Assembly: GCA_046350655.1 (NCBI GenBank)
Contig: JAXMAB010000009.1
Span: 186,001-250,000 of the forward strand
DNA: 64,000 nt
DNA from: JAEUHO01 sp046350655
GTDB taxonomy: Bacteria > Planctomycetota > PLA2 > JAEUHO01
Reading direction: 5' to 3'
Shown: positions 28,093-36,816 of the stretch, piece by piece
Numbering within the stretch: position 1 is the stretch's first letter
Layout: the number at the start of each line of letters is the position of its first letter
Made by a program: the position numbers and the translations under genes
The notes under the pieces: model-generated
Seen by the model: only the letters and a program-made list of their open reading frames with translations
What the model was told of the DNA's origin: nothing
Database searches by the model: none

Positions 28093-29169
28093 TCACGGCT
28101 CCGCGGCGACGTCGGGGGGGACGGTGAGGGGTCGGGTGAGGCTGCGCTTCACGTGCGTGACCTCGAGGAACCGCGCGACGGCCGTCGCGTGGGCGGCCGC
28201 GGGGTCCTCGCCGGGCGGGATCGGGATCTGCGCGGCGGCGAGCGACTCGTGGCCGCCGCCCGAGCCCTTGGGGGCCGCGACCGCCCGGGCCACGAGCCCC
28301 GCGTCGGTCCCGTCCTGCTCGACGGCGCGGATCGACGCGTACAGCACGCGCGCGTGGCTCCCGGTCACGAACGACCAGGTCATGCCCTCGAGGCGGAACA
28401 GGAGGTCCGCGACCTCCGCCACGAGGTCGGGATGCTCGATCTCGCCGAGGTGCGTCGTCACCGCGTTGCCGTGCACGAGCGCGTGGCGCAGGCCGCGCTC
28501 GAGCACCTTGAAGTACTCCTGCGGCACGCGCGCCCGCTGGATGCGGCCGAGCAGCTTCAGGTCGGCCAGCGGGTACAGCCGCGTGAACACGTCCTCGTCC
28601 GCGGGGGACGCGTTGCGGGCGAGGTCGGCGGTGTCGGTCTGGATGCCGTACACGAGGGCCGTCGCGATCCGCTCCGGGATCACGAAGCCGTTCGCGAGCA
28701 GCATCTCCCCCACCAGGCTCGACGTCGCGCCGTAGGACGCGTCCACGAGGGAGAGCTTCACGCCGGGGCACGCGGGGCCGTGCCCCGGGTGGTGGTCCAC
28801 GACGACGTCCGGGACCACGCCCTCGGGCAGGCGGCACGTGCCGGCCCCGGGCTGCGTGTCCACGACGATCACGAGGTCGTGGTGCCGGTACGACACCTTG
28901 AACGCCGGCACGATCTGGATCTTGAGGTACCGCATCATCGCGCGGTTCTCGGCGCGGCCCACGCTCCCCGTGAACGCGATCACGGGGTCCACGCGGAAGA
29001 TCCGCTTGATCATGTGCTTCAGCGCGCACCCGCTCCCGAGCGCGTCGGGGTCGGGGTTGTGCTGCAGCTGGATCAGGGGCCGGCGCCGGCCCCGCACCAC
29101 CTCGAGCAGGGCGCGGAACCGCCGCTCGGCCGGCGAGGCCGTCGGGATGCCCTGCAGGGTCGGGACCAC
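28093..29169 (-). CDS. DHH/DHHA1 phosphoesterase (NrnA-like)
   Basis: The 358-residue protein shows the RecJ-like DHH order: 'LQHNPDPDALGSG' (metal ligands), 'IVVDTQPGAG', 'VVDHHPGHGP' (the DHH motif) and 'LVDASYGATSSLVGE', and a DHHA1 domain ending 'APKGSGGGHESLAAAQI', where GGGHE binds the substrate. NrnA relatives degrade nanoRNA or hydrolyse pAp and cyclic dinucleotide products. Which of these applies here is open. It lies directly upstream of the agmatinase gene with a four-base gap and 81 bases downstream of pepA. The GTG start has no clear ribosome-binding site. Confidence 0.86.
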   Translation of the reverse strand: MVPTLQGIPTASPAERRFRALLEVVRGRRRPLIQLQHNPDPDALGSGCALKHMIKRIFRVDPVIAFTGSVGRAENRAMMRYLKIQIVPAFKVSYRHHDLVIVVDTQPGAGTCRLPEGVVPDVVVDHHPGHGPACPGVKLSLVDASYGATSSLVGEMLLANGFVIPERIATALVYGIQTDTADLARNASPADEDVFTRLYPLADLKLLGRIQRARVPQEYFKVLERGLRHALVHGNAVTTHLGEIEHPDLVAEVADLLFRLEGMTWSFVTGSHARVLYASIRAVEQDGTDAGLVARAVAAPKGSGGGHESLAAAQIPIPPGEDPAAAHATAVARFLEVTHVKRSLTRPLTVPPDVAAEP

Positions 29170-29250
29170 TTCGAGCGACAGGGGCGGGCTCCGGCCGGCG
29201 CGTGCCGCGGCGCGGGACGGGCCCGCGCCGCGACGACGACCGGGGTCAGG

Positions 29251-30741
29251 CTACTTGCGCTGCCACGCCTGCAGGCAGCGGGTCACGACGCGGACGCCGA
29301 AGCCCGTCGCGCCGCGCGACGAGGTGGCCTTGTTCGTGTCGGTCCACGCGGTGCCGGCGATGTCGAGGTGGGCCCACGGGGTGCCCGCCACGAACCGCTC
29401 GAGGAACGCCGCGGCGGTCAGCGCGCCGGCCTCGCGGCCCGCCGAGTTGCGGATGTCGGCGTAGACGCTCTTGATCTGCTCGCGGTACTTGTCCTTGAGC
29501 GGCAGGCGCCACACCGGGTCGCCCGACGCGTCGCCCGCGGCCGACAGCCGCGCGGCCAGGCGGTCGTCGTTGCTGACGAGGCCCGCGCACGCGCTGCCGA
29601 GCGCCACGACGCACGCGCCCGTGAGCGTCGCCATGTCGATGATCGCGGACGGCTTCGGCGAGAGGTGCTTCGTCGCGTACGCGAGCGCGTCCGCGAGGAT
29701 CAGGCGCCCCTCGGCGTCCGTGTTGACGATCTCGATCGTCGTGCCGTTCGACGCCTTGAGGATGTCGCCCGGCTTGAACGCGTCCGCGTCCGGCAGGTTC
29801 TCCGACGCCGGCACGAGGCCGACGACGCGCAGCGGGAGGGCCAGGCGCGCGACCGCCTGCATGACGCCGATCACGGCGGCCCCGCCGCACATGTCGAACT
29901 TCATGTCCTCCATCTTGTCGCCGGGCTTCAGCGAGATGCCGCCCGAGTCGAACGTGAGGCCCTTGCCGACCACGGCGACCGTGTCGACCTTGCCCTTCAC
30001 GCCCTTCGGCTCCCACGTCATCACGATCAGCTTCGGCGGCTGCGCCGACCCGCGCGCCACGCCGAGCAGCGAGCCCATGCCGAGCGCGGCCATGTCGGCG
30101 CGCTCGAGCACGCGCACGTCGACGCCGTGCTTCTTGCCCATCGCCACCGCGCAGTCCGCGAGGTACGTCGGCGTGCAGACGTTGCCCGGCTCGTTGCCGA
30201 GGTCGCGGACGAGCAGCACGCTGTCCGCGAGGACCTGCCCTTCGTCGGCGCCGGCGCGGGCCGCGGCGAGCTTCGCCTTCGGGGCGAGCAGCGTGATCGC
30301 GTCCACCGAGCGCTTCGTCTTGTCGGCCTTGTAGCCCTCGAAGACGTAGAGGCCGAGGCGGAGGCCCTCGACGACCGTCTCGGCGGCCGCCGCCGCGTTC
30401 TTCGCGTCGGGCAGCACCGCCGCGACGGTCTTCGCGCCCGCGTCCCGCGCGCAGCGGATCGCCTCGCCCGCGGCCGCGCGCAGCACGTCCGCGTCGCCCT
30501 TGTCGCCGATGCCGGCCAGCACGACGGTCTCGATGCGCGCGCCCGGCTTGTCGTGCAGCGCGACGACCTGGCCGCCGGCGCCCGTGAAGGTCTCGCGCGC
30601 GGCCACGGTGCGGGCGGCGCCCACGAACCCGGGGCCGGCGTCCTTCACGAGGGACGCGACGTCGGCGCCCTTCGGGACGAACAGGATCGCGGCCTTCGCG
30701 GTCACGCGGGACAGGGACTCGGCTTCGACGCGGAACTCCAT
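29251..30741 (-). CDS. pepA: Leucyl aminopeptidase (M17)
   Basis: The cytosolic dizinc/manganese aminopeptidase has 496 residues. The C-terminal catalytic domain carries 'VGKGLTFDSGGISLKPGDKM' (metal-binding Lys and Asp) and NTDAEGRL (Asp and Glu metal ligands), followed by 'IDMATLTGACVVALGSACAG'. The N-terminal domain is less conserved, as usual. The ATG at 30741 is chosen because GGAGAG precedes it and the protein begins with 'MEFRVEAESL'; longer upstream readings are Arg/Pro-rich and not protein-like. In some bacteria PepA also binds DNA; nothing here shows that. Confidence 0.95.
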   Translation of the reverse strand: MEFRVEAESLSRVTAKAAILFVPKGADVASLVKDAGPGFVGAARTVAARETFTGAGGQVVALHDKPGARIETVVLAGIGDKGDADVLRAAAGEAIRCARDAGAKTVAAVLPDAKNAAAAAETVVEGLRLGLYVFEGYKADKTKRSVDAITLLAPKAKLAAARAGADEGQVLADSVLLVRDLGNEPGNVCTPTYLADCAVAMGKKHGVDVRVLERADMAALGMGSLLGVARGSAQPPKLIVMTWEPKGVKGKVDTVAVVGKGLTFDSGGISLKPGDKMEDMKFDMCGGAAVIGVMQAVARLALPLRVVGLVPASENLPDADAFKPGDILKASNGTTIEIVNTDAEGRLILADALAYATKHLSPKPSAIIDMATLTGACVVALGSACAGLVSNDDRLAARLSAAGDASGDPVWRLPLKDKYREQIKSVYADIRNSAGREAGALTAAAFLERFVAGTPWAHLDIAGTAWTDTNKATSSRGATGFGVRVVTRCLQAWQRK

Positions 30742-30822
30742 CGAGACTCTCCGGGGGGAAACCGCCCATGGTAGGGCCGGGGGGGCCGCTTCCCTCCGAT
30801 TCGGGGAGCGACCCGGGGGGGT

Positions 30823-30837
30823 GGACCGCGAGGCCCG
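30823..30837 (-). repeat. Dispersed palindromic element, perfect core
   Basis: Reads GGACCGCGAGGCCCG, followed by GTGGCC. With the copies at 34030 and 41661 it shares 21 identical bases. Confidence 0.7.
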
Positions 30838-30941
30838 GTGGCCGGCCGGTCCCCTCCGCGGACTCATTCCAGGCCCCCCCTCGCGGGACGGCGCGGGCGA
30901 CGGCGGCTATGCGAGCGGGGACGGCGGGGCCCATCCGCCGG

Positions 30942-30989
30942 TCCGCCCATCCGTCGGTCCGTCCGCCCGTCCGTCGGCCCGTCCGTCGG
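30942..30989. repeat. Degenerate tetranucleotide array (TCCG-like)
   Basis: Twelve successive four-base units vary on TCCG (TCCG, CCCA, TCCG, TCGG, TCCG and so on). It lies in the gap upstream of pepA. Confidence 0.6.
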
Positions 30990-31054
30990 CCGCCGGCTCC
31001 GGCGCCGGGCGTCCCGCGGGCGCGGCCGGGATGGCGGCGGTGCGCCGCGCGAGG

Positions 31055-31381
31055 TCAGCGCGGCGGGCGCGTGTACCCGAGCGACCGCACGATCTGGAGG
31101 ATCTCGCTCCAGGTCGGGAAGGGCTTGCCGGTCGCCGCCTTGAACTGGTTCACCGCGAGGATGAACTCCATCGTCTCGGCGTCGAGGTCGTAGCTGCCGG
31201 CCGTCTTCCCCTCCATGGCGCGACGGTCGGGCAGCGCCCGCCGGTCGAGGCCGGAGCGGCGTTCGACGGCCACCGGCACCTGCTGCTTGCGGCGGTCCTC
31301 GCCCCGCCGGTCCGGTCCGCGGCGGCGCTCCGGAGCGGGCGCGGGCACGGCGGTCGGGGCGGGATCGGTCGGGGGGGTCAT
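31055..31381 (-). CDS. Small Arg-rich protein with conserved C-terminal helix pair
   Basis: The 108-residue product has a Pro/Ala-rich start, an Arg-rich middle with the repeat-like pattern 'RRSGLDRRALPDRR', and a well-formed C-terminal segment 'AETMEFILAVNQFKAATGKP' plus 'TWSEILQIVRSLGYTR'. The last part looks like a folded helical domain of the kind seen in planctomycetal hypothetical proteins; I cannot name it. Its ATG overlaps the stop of the large regulatory-domain gene upstream (ATGA), so it is translated with it. Confidence 0.6.
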   Translation of the reverse strand: MTPPTDPAPTAVPAPAPERRRGPDRRGEDRRKQQVPVAVERRSGLDRRALPDRRAMEGKTAGSYDLDAETMEFILAVNQFKAATGKPFPTWSEILQIVRSLGYTRPPR

Positions 31382-33462
31382 TTGGTGACGCGGACCTCCA
31401 CGGGGACGGTGGCCCCGTCGGGCACGTCGAGGGTCTGTTCCGACCGGCGGCCGTCCGCGGTCTCGGCCCTCAGGATCACCGACCCGGGCCGGACGGGCAA
31501 GAGTCCCGCGTCCTGCGTGCGGCGGCGGGTCGGTTCGGCGCCGTCCTCCCCCACGTACAGGACGGTGTCGACGGTCACGCCGCGACCGTCCTCGCCGACG
31601 ATGCCCGTCAGCTTCAGGTAGGACTGCCGCCGCAGGACGACCGGGGGCAGCAGGGTCGGCCGTCCGGGGGCCACGTCGAAGGCGGGCACCTCCGTCGCGA
31701 CGAACCCGAGCGCGCTCACCTCGGCCGTGTAGTGGCCGGCGAGGAGGCCGTCCGTCGTCGCCTGGCCCTCGCGCGCCACGATCACCGCGACGCGCCGCAT
31801 CGCGGTCGTCTCCTTGCCGTCCGCGGTCTTGTCCACGGTCTCGACGTAGAGATGCACCTCGGCCGGGTCGACGACCTTGCCCGCCGCGTCGCGGATCGCC
31901 AACCGGATCCCGCCGCCGGCCTGCATCGTCACCGAGGCCTTCGTCGCCTCGCCGGACTTCACCTCGACGCGGGCCGGGTCCGAGATCTGCGTGCCCGACA
32001 CCACCGTGACGTCGTAGTGCCCGGGCCGCAACCGCTCGACGACGACCTTCCCGTCGCGGATCATCGCCGCTTCCTGCTTGCGGGTGCCCGCCGCCTCGCG
32101 CGGCTCCACGATCACGCGGCCGGACCACGGCTTCTTCTGGCCGTTCTCCTCGGGCCCGCCGACCACGGTGAGGTCGAGCCAGCCGCCCGCGCTCTGCACC
32201 TTGTACGTCTCGTCGGACCCGGCCTTCACGCCCGAGAAGTACTCGGTGTCGAAGGTCGGGTGCGTGAAGCGCAGGTTGTAGGGCTCGAAGGACAGCCCCG
32301 CGATGCGGAAGCGGCCCTTGGCGTCGGTCCGGCCCGTGCGCGCGTGCGTCCGGTAGCGCCAGTGCTGCGAGTACTGCGCGACGTGCTCGAGCGCGATCTC
32401 CACGCCGTCGATGGGCTTGCCCGCGGCGTCGACGACGGTGCCGGAGACCTCCTTGCCCTTCACGAGGTAGTAGGTGACCTCCTTCGTCTCGCCCGGCATC
32501 ACGACCGTGCGCACCTTGCGCGCGACGTCCTTGCGCCCGAGGGTCCCGCCCTGGTCGGCCTCGAACCGTTTGTCGGGGTCGTTGTCGGTCCACATGTACT
32601 CGGGGTGCGTGATGACGACCTCGATCTGGACCTCCTTCATGAGCGGGCCGAACGTGAACCACCCGTCGGGGCTCGCCTTCAGGTGGAAGCCCGTGTCGCC
32701 CGGCGGCGGCTCGAGGCCCCACACCATGGGCCCGAGCACGTGGCCGACGTACCGCTGGAAGATCGAGAACGCGTTCGTCGCGGTGACGGGCTCGGGGCCC
32801 GGCCGGTCGCCCTGGTTCGCGCGGTGCTGGAGGTAGACGATGACCTCGGCCCCGCCGACCGCGAGGCCCGTCTCCTGGTCCACGATGCGGCCCTTGAGCC
32901 AGCCGGCGCGCGCGATGCGCACGACGTGGCCCGTGCCCGGGCGCAGCGGGGTGTCCTTCGTGTGGGCCACCATCCCGGGCGCGAACTCGCGGCTCCACGC
33001 GACGAGCGCCACCACCCGCGCGTCGCCGACGGCGAGGTGGAAGCGACCCTGGGCGTCGGTCCGCCCGCGGGCCGCCGTGCGGTAGTCGCCGAAGACCGGC
33101 AGCTCGATGCGGTCGCCGACGTTGTCGGCGTCCACGGTCTCCATCACGACCTTGGCGTCGGAATCCACCGCGACGACGAGGACGTCGGCGTCCGCGACCG
33201 GCCGGTCGCGGTCGTCCACGACCACGCCGGCGTAGGTGCCGCCCACGGTGGCGTCGGCGAACTGGTCCGGGTTGGCCGGCCGCGGCGGCTCGGCGGCCCG
33301 GATCGGGGTGTCGAGGTCGGTGAGGACGACCTCCCGATCGGCGGTGAAGTAGCGGACGAGGCCCCACGCCCCGGCGGCGAGGGAGGCCACGATGACGACG
33401 GCGAGGAGGCGGCGGGAGTTCACGTGCTTCGGATCCGCGATTCCTGGATGGCCCGCGGCCAT
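31378..33462 (-). CDS. Exported protein with carboxypeptidase-regulatory-like (beta-sandwich) repeats
   Basis: The 694-residue protein has one N-terminal transmembrane or signal segment ('RRLLAVVIVASLAAGAWGLV') and then several CarboxypepD_reg-type beta domains. Typical signatures are 'GTYAGVVVDDRDRPVADADV' followed by 'GRTDAQGRFHLAVGD', and 'GKEVSGTVVDAAGKPIDGVE' followed by 'RTDAKGRFRIAGL'. Such domains are common in large planctomycetal periplasmic or surface proteins and have no proven enzymatic role. The ATG at 33462 lacks a Shine-Dalgarno; a GTG 13 codons downstream (33423) is an alternative that leaves the signal intact. It is coupled to the small gene downstream. Confidence 0.78.
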   Translation of the reverse strand: MAAGHPGIADPKHVNSRRLLAVVIVASLAAGAWGLVRYFTADREVVLTDLDTPIRAAEPPRPANPDQFADATVGGTYAGVVVDDRDRPVADADVLVVAVDSDAKVVMETVDADNVGDRIELPVFGDYRTAARGRTDAQGRFHLAVGDARVVALVAWSREFAPGMVAHTKDTPLRPGTGHVVRIARAGWLKGRIVDQETGLAVGGAEVIVYLQHRANQGDRPGPEPVTATNAFSIFQRYVGHVLGPMVWGLEPPPGDTGFHLKASPDGWFTFGPLMKEVQIEVVITHPEYMWTDNDPDKRFEADQGGTLGRKDVARKVRTVVMPGETKEVTYYLVKGKEVSGTVVDAAGKPIDGVEIALEHVAQYSQHWRYRTHARTGRTDAKGRFRIAGLSFEPYNLRFTHPTFDTEYFSGVKAGSDETYKVQSAGGWLDLTVVGGPEENGQKKPWSGRVIVEPREAAGTRKQEAAMIRDGKVVVERLRPGHYDVTVVSGTQISDPARVEVKSGEATKASVTMQAGGGIRLAIRDAAGKVVDPAEVHLYVETVDKTADGKETTAMRRVAVIVAREGQATTDGLLAGHYTAEVSALGFVATEVPAFDVAPGRPTLLPPVVLRRQSYLKLTGIVGEDGRGVTVDTVLYVGEDGAEPTRRRTQDAGLLPVRPGSVILRAETADGRRSEQTLDVPDGATVPVEVRVTK

Positions 33463-33527
33463 GCTACGCGGCGGCAGGGCCGCGGTGTATCGCCGCCGTC
33501 ACGAGGCGCGCGGCCGGTCCGCGGCGG

Positions 33528-33625
33528 CACGGGCCCCCGACCACGGGCCACCGTCCACGGGCCCCCGTCCACGGGCCAGCGTCCACGGGCCCCGATCCAC
33601 GGACCCCGATCCAGCGACCCGGGTC
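33528..33625. repeat. Seven tandem 14-bp repeats
   Basis: Units of 14 bases start at 33528, 33542, 33556, 33570, 33584, 33598 and 33612. The first is CACGGGCCCCCGAC, and later units drift in one to five positions. The array ends on the stop codon of the cupin gene (33624-33626), so it forms its 3' untranslated region. Confidence 0.85.
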
Positions 33626-33983
33626 AGCGGATCCCGAGCGCCGCCAGGTCCACCGGCCCGCCGACCTCGACGCGGTACGAGTCGCTGTCCTCGTGGTGGG
33701 TGCTGAACTCGATGATCTCCGCGTCGTCGAGCCCCGTGAACCGGTGCACGGTCCCGGGCGCAACCCGCCGGTGGTCGCCCGGCACGAGGATCATCTCCTC
33801 GCTCCCGAGCTCGAGCAGCACGCGCCCCGAGATCACGTAGAAGACCTCGTCCTTGTCCTTGTGGTAGTGCAGCGAGCAGCGGTGCCCCTGCTTCAGGACG
33901 AGCTTCTTGCCGCAGTAGTCGCGGTTGACGATCCAGTGCTCTTCGCCCCAGGTCTTCGGGACGATGTGGGTCGGCGTGGCCAT
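33624..33983 (-). CDS. Small cupin protein (mannose-6-phosphate isomerase-like)
   Basis: The 119-residue single-domain cupin has motif 1 'HRCSLHYHKDKDEVFYVISG' (metal ligands H-x-H and E) and motif 2 'PGDHRRVAPGTVHRFTG' (His). The start 'MATPTHIVPKTWGEEHWIVN' is the usual N-terminus of type-II phosphomannose-isomerase-like cupins. These may isomerise or bind phosphosugars; the exact substrate is unknown. The ATG at 33983 has no Shine-Dalgarno, but TAGGAT lies eight bases upstream. Its 3' end runs into the 14-bp repeat array. Confidence 0.82.
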   Translation of the reverse strand: MATPTHIVPKTWGEEHWIVNRDYCGKKLVLKQGHRCSLHYHKDKDEVFYVISGRVLLELGSEEMILVPGDHRRVAPGTVHRFTGLDDAEIIEFSTHHEDSDSYRVEVGGPVDLAALGIR

Positions 33984-33991
33984 GGGGTCGG

Positions 33992-33997
33992 ATCCTA
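33992..33997 (-). promoter_or_regulatory. -10-like TAGGAT eight bases before ATG (leaderless candidate)
   Basis: TAGGAT on the minus strand, then eight bases and the cupin ATG; no ribosome-binding site. Confidence 0.45.
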
Positions 33998-34029
33998 CCG
34001 TCCCGGACGGGGACCGCACGGCTCCCGCC

Positions 34030-34050
34030 GGCCACCGGGCCTCGCGGTCC
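34030..34050 (+). repeat. Dispersed palindromic element, 21-base copy
   Basis: GGCCAC followed by CGGGCCTCGCGGTCC, identical to the copies at 30823-30843 (opposite strand) and 41661-41681. It lies between the cupin and ddl genes. Confidence 0.75.
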
Positions 34051-34119
34051 CCCCGCCGGGGCCCGCCTCGTCCCCCACCACGCCCGCCCGGCCCGCGGCC
34101 GCCCCGGTCCGGCGCGTCC

Positions 34120-35184
34120 TCAGTCGAGACCGGCCGAGCGGATCAGCCGCTCCACGACGCCGGCGAAGTCGATGCCGGCGGCGGCCGCCGCCTTCGGGAG
34201 CAGGCTGCGGGCCGTCATGCCCGGGATCGTGTTCACCTCGAGGACGACGAACTGGCCGTCCTCGCCGAGGATCATGTCGGTGCGCGAGACGCCGCGCAGG
34301 CCGATGAGGCCGTGCACCTTCAGCGCGAGGGCGCGGCCGGCGGCCTCGACGTCGGGCGGGAGGTCCACCGGGCAGAGCTCGGTGGCGCCGTCGGCGTCGT
34401 ACTTCTCGCGGTAGTCGAAGAACCGCGCCGACTTCGGGCGCAGCTCGACGAGCGGCAGGGCGAGCGGCCGACCCCGCTCGAGGTCGTCGAGGACGCCGCC
34501 CGTGAACTCGCGGCCGCGGGCGAACGCCTCGACGAGCAGGCGGTCGGCGGTGCGGCCGAGGGCCTCGAAGGCGAGGGTCACCGCGCGCGGGTCGTCGCAG
34601 ACGCGCACCTCGAGGCTCGACCCGCCCAGCGGGTCCTTCACGACGACGGGCGCGCCGAGCTGGTGGACGACCTCCTCGGCGAGGGCGGGGCGCCCCCGCG
34701 CGAGCTCGTCCTTCGTCACGACCCGGAACCGGGCGGTGCGGACGCCGTGGAAGCCGAGGACCTCCTTGGTGTGGATCTTGTCCACCGCGAGCGCGCTGCC
34801 GCGCACGCCGCTGCCGGCGAAGCGGATGCCGGCGGTCGCGAGGCAGGCCTGGACGGTCCCGTCCTCGCCGAAGCGGCCGTGCAGGATCGGGAGCGCCACG
34901 TCGGTCTTCCACGCGGCCAGCTCCCCGAGGGCCGACCAGGGGTGGTCGTGCTCGCGCCACGGCGTCTCGGGGCCGAGCGGGTCGAACGGGACGACCTTGC
35001 CGCCCTTGCCGGGCTCCGACGCCCGCACCGCGACCTTCCAGCGCCCCTCGCGCGTGATCACGACCGGCCGGACCTCGTACCGGCGGCGGTCGAGGGCGTC
35101 GACGACGTTGGCGCCGCTCCGCAGCGAGACGTCGTGCTCGCTCGAGGGCCCCCCCATCAGGACGGCGACGCGGATGCGGTCCAT
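34120..35184 (-). CDS. ddl: D-alanine--D-alanine ligase
   Basis: This ATP-grasp ligase makes the D-Ala-D-Ala dipeptide for peptidoglycan. The 354-residue product has the N-terminal 'VAVLMGGPSSEHDVSLRSG', the ATP-grasp core 'VVKDPLGGSSLEVRV', and 'GLRGVSRTDMILGEDGQFVV' with the metal site 'LEVNTIPGMTARSLLP'. GGAG precedes the ATG, and TACAGT (35203-35208) is a plausible -10. Depsipeptide (D-Ala-D-Lac) ligases share the fold, but there is no vancomycin-resistance gene nearby, so the housekeeping role is favoured. It implies a peptidoglycan wall. The next gene upstream is a UDP-sugar pyrophosphorylase. Confidence 0.95.
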   Translation of the reverse strand: MDRIRVAVLMGGPSSEHDVSLRSGANVVDALDRRRYEVRPVVITREGRWKVAVRASEPGKGGKVVPFDPLGPETPWREHDHPWSALGELAAWKTDVALPILHGRFGEDGTVQACLATAGIRFAGSGVRGSALAVDKIHTKEVLGFHGVRTARFRVVTKDELARGRPALAEEVVHQLGAPVVVKDPLGGSSLEVRVCDDPRAVTLAFEALGRTADRLLVEAFARGREFTGGVLDDLERGRPLALPLVELRPKSARFFDYREKYDADGATELCPVDLPPDVEAAGRALALKVHGLIGLRGVSRTDMILGEDGQFVVLEVNTIPGMTARSLLPKAAAAAGIDFAGVVERLIRSAGLD

Positions 35185-35202
35185 GCGGTCTCCGACCGGG
35201 CG

Positions 35203-35208
35203 ACTGTA
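35203..35208 (-). promoter_or_regulatory. Possible -10 element for ddl (TACAGT)
   Basis: TANNNT hexamer 18 bases before the ddl ATG. A GGAG ribosome-binding site lies between them. Confidence 0.4.
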
Positions 35209-35367
35209 CCCCGTGATTCGGCTCCGCCGGCGCCCCGCTGAAGCGCCGCTCCCCGTCGCCTCCGTGCCGCGCCGGGCGATCCTCCCGCGGCGTCGGACGT
35301 CGCCGCCTCGCGTCGGTCGCGCCCGGCGCGCGGCGGGCCCGCGAGGGTACGTCGCCGGGCGCCCAAG

Positions 35368-36711
35368 TCAGCGGAGGTGGTCGGGGCCGTCGGCCTCGAG
35401 CGGGCGCAGCGACGGCCGCGCCGGCGCGGGCCGGCCGGCGGCGCGGTGCCACCGCGCGATCTCGGCGGCGACGAGCGCGCGCGCGGTGTCCGGGCTGTCG
35501 TCGCCCGTCGCGTTCTTGACCGGCGCGAACTCGCGCGCCCGCTCGACCTCGTGGACCGCCACGCGCGGCGCGAGCGGCAGCAGGTCGAACAGGAACTGCT
35601 CGAGCTTCGTCGCGTTCGGCGCCGCCGGGGTCGCGACGGTCCCGTCGGGGCCGAGGCAGGCCACCTTCTTGGTCGCGCGGTGCCACGGGAGCATGAACCC
35701 GGGCTCGGCCAGCAGGCGCCGCAGCCACGGCAGCGAGAACGCGTGGACGGCGATCGACCCGAGCACGAGGTCCGGCGCGCCGCCCTCGGGCAGCTCGCTG
35801 TACTCGAGGATCCGCACGCGGCCGTCGAGCCCGCGGCCGTAGACCCCCACCTTCTCGCCCGGGCTCGCCTTCCGCACCGCCTTGCCGACGATCGTCGCGT
35901 GGCGGTCGAGCATCCACCCGAGGAACACCGGGTCGAGCGGCCGGCCGAGCGCGTTGTCCACCTGGAACGTGGTCAGCGCCTCGACGCCGAGCCCCGCGAG
36001 CCAGTCGAACACGCCCGCCCGCTGGCACGCGTCCACGAGGCCGCCGTGGCCGTCCGGCGCGAGCGCGAGGCGGCCGGGCGCCGCCAGCAGGGCGCGGCCG
36101 TCGGCGTCGAGGGCGGGCAGCTCGCCCTGCCGGACGAGGCGGACGAGCGCGGGGTCGAGGCCCCCGAACCGGATCGCCTCGAGGTGCGCGCGCGTCGCCT
36201 CCTCGGTGTCGCGGCTCACGAGGACGACCAGGGGCACGGGACGCGAGGCCCGCCGGCCCGCGGCCGCCACGCGCTCGAGGAGGATCGCGTAGAGCGACCG
36301 GTCCGGGTCCGGCCCGAGGACGAACGTGCCCTTCGGACCCGCGAACCCGAGCCGCGAGCCCTGCCCGCCGGCGAGGAGGACCGCCGCGACCTTCCCGGCG
36401 GCGAGCAGCCGCTGCCCGAGGTCGGCGAGCCGCGCGACGAGCCCCGCCTCGTTCGCCTGACGGCGCGCCGTCAGCGCCTCCGGGGGCCGCAGGTCCGGCG
36501 GCGTCGGGGCCGGAGGGCTCGCGAACGCGCGGGCCACGCGGTCCCAGGGCACCCGACCGACCTCCTCGAGGAAGGTCGCGCGCGTCGCGGGGTCCAGCGT
36601 CGCGGCGTGCGCGACGAGGTGGGCCTGGCCGGTCGCCGCGAGGGTCGCGGCGAGGTCGGGGGGGACGCCCGCGGACGGGCTCCCGGCCGGCGGGACGGCG
36701 TCGCGTGCCAC
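35368..36711 (-). CDS. UTP-dependent sugar-1-phosphate uridylyltransferase (UDPGP / UAP type)
   Basis: The 447-residue enzyme belongs to the eukaryote-like UDPGP family, which contains UDP-N-acetylglucosamine pyrophosphorylase and UDP-glucose pyrophosphorylase. The nucleotide-binding motif is 'LLAGGQGSRLGFAGPKGTF'. It also has 'VSRDTEEATRAHLEAI', 'QVDNALGRPLDPVFLGWMLD' and the UAP-typical 'NATKLEQFLFDLLP'. The combination favours UDP-GlcNAc pyrophosphorylase, which would feed peptidoglycan or surface glycans next to ddl. A bacterial GlmU is not seen here. I chose the GTG at 36711, because a GGAGGGAGGG stretch precedes it, over a GTG ten codons upstream. Confidence 0.85.
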   Translation of the reverse strand: MARDAVPPAGSPSAGVPPDLAATLAATGQAHLVAHAATLDPATRATFLEEVGRVPWDRVARAFASPPAPTPPDLRPPEALTARRQANEAGLVARLADLGQRLLAAGKVAAVLLAGGQGSRLGFAGPKGTFVLGPDPDRSLYAILLERVAAAGRRASRPVPLVVLVSRDTEEATRAHLEAIRFGGLDPALVRLVRQGELPALDADGRALLAAPGRLALAPDGHGGLVDACQRAGVFDWLAGLGVEALTTFQVDNALGRPLDPVFLGWMLDRHATIVGKAVRKASPGEKVGVYGRGLDGRVRILEYSELPEGGAPDLVLGSIAVHAFSLPWLRRLLAEPGFMLPWHRATKKVACLGPDGTVATPAAPNATKLEQFLFDLLPLAPRVAVHEVERAREFAPVKNATGDDSPDTARALVAAEIARWHRAAGRPAPARPSLRPLEADGPDHLR

Positions 36712-36816
36712 GGGTCCCTCCCTCCGTCGGCCGGCTGCCACGCCCCGGGCCGGCGAGGCCCCGAGACCAAGCGCCGCGCCGCCGGCCGCGGCAGCGCCGG
36801 CCCGCCGGGGCAGCGG

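Larger units (their letters stand above)
30742..31054. other. Gap with a palindrome core and a tetranucleotide repeat
   Basis: 313 bases with no credible gene. They hold a perfect copy of the dispersed 15-mer (30823-30837) and a degenerate TCCG-type tetranucleotide array (30942-30989). Confidence 0.6.

Noticed and set aside
33480..33625. Possible CRISPR array
   Set aside because: The 14-bp units are contiguous with no spacers and no cas gene is in the window.
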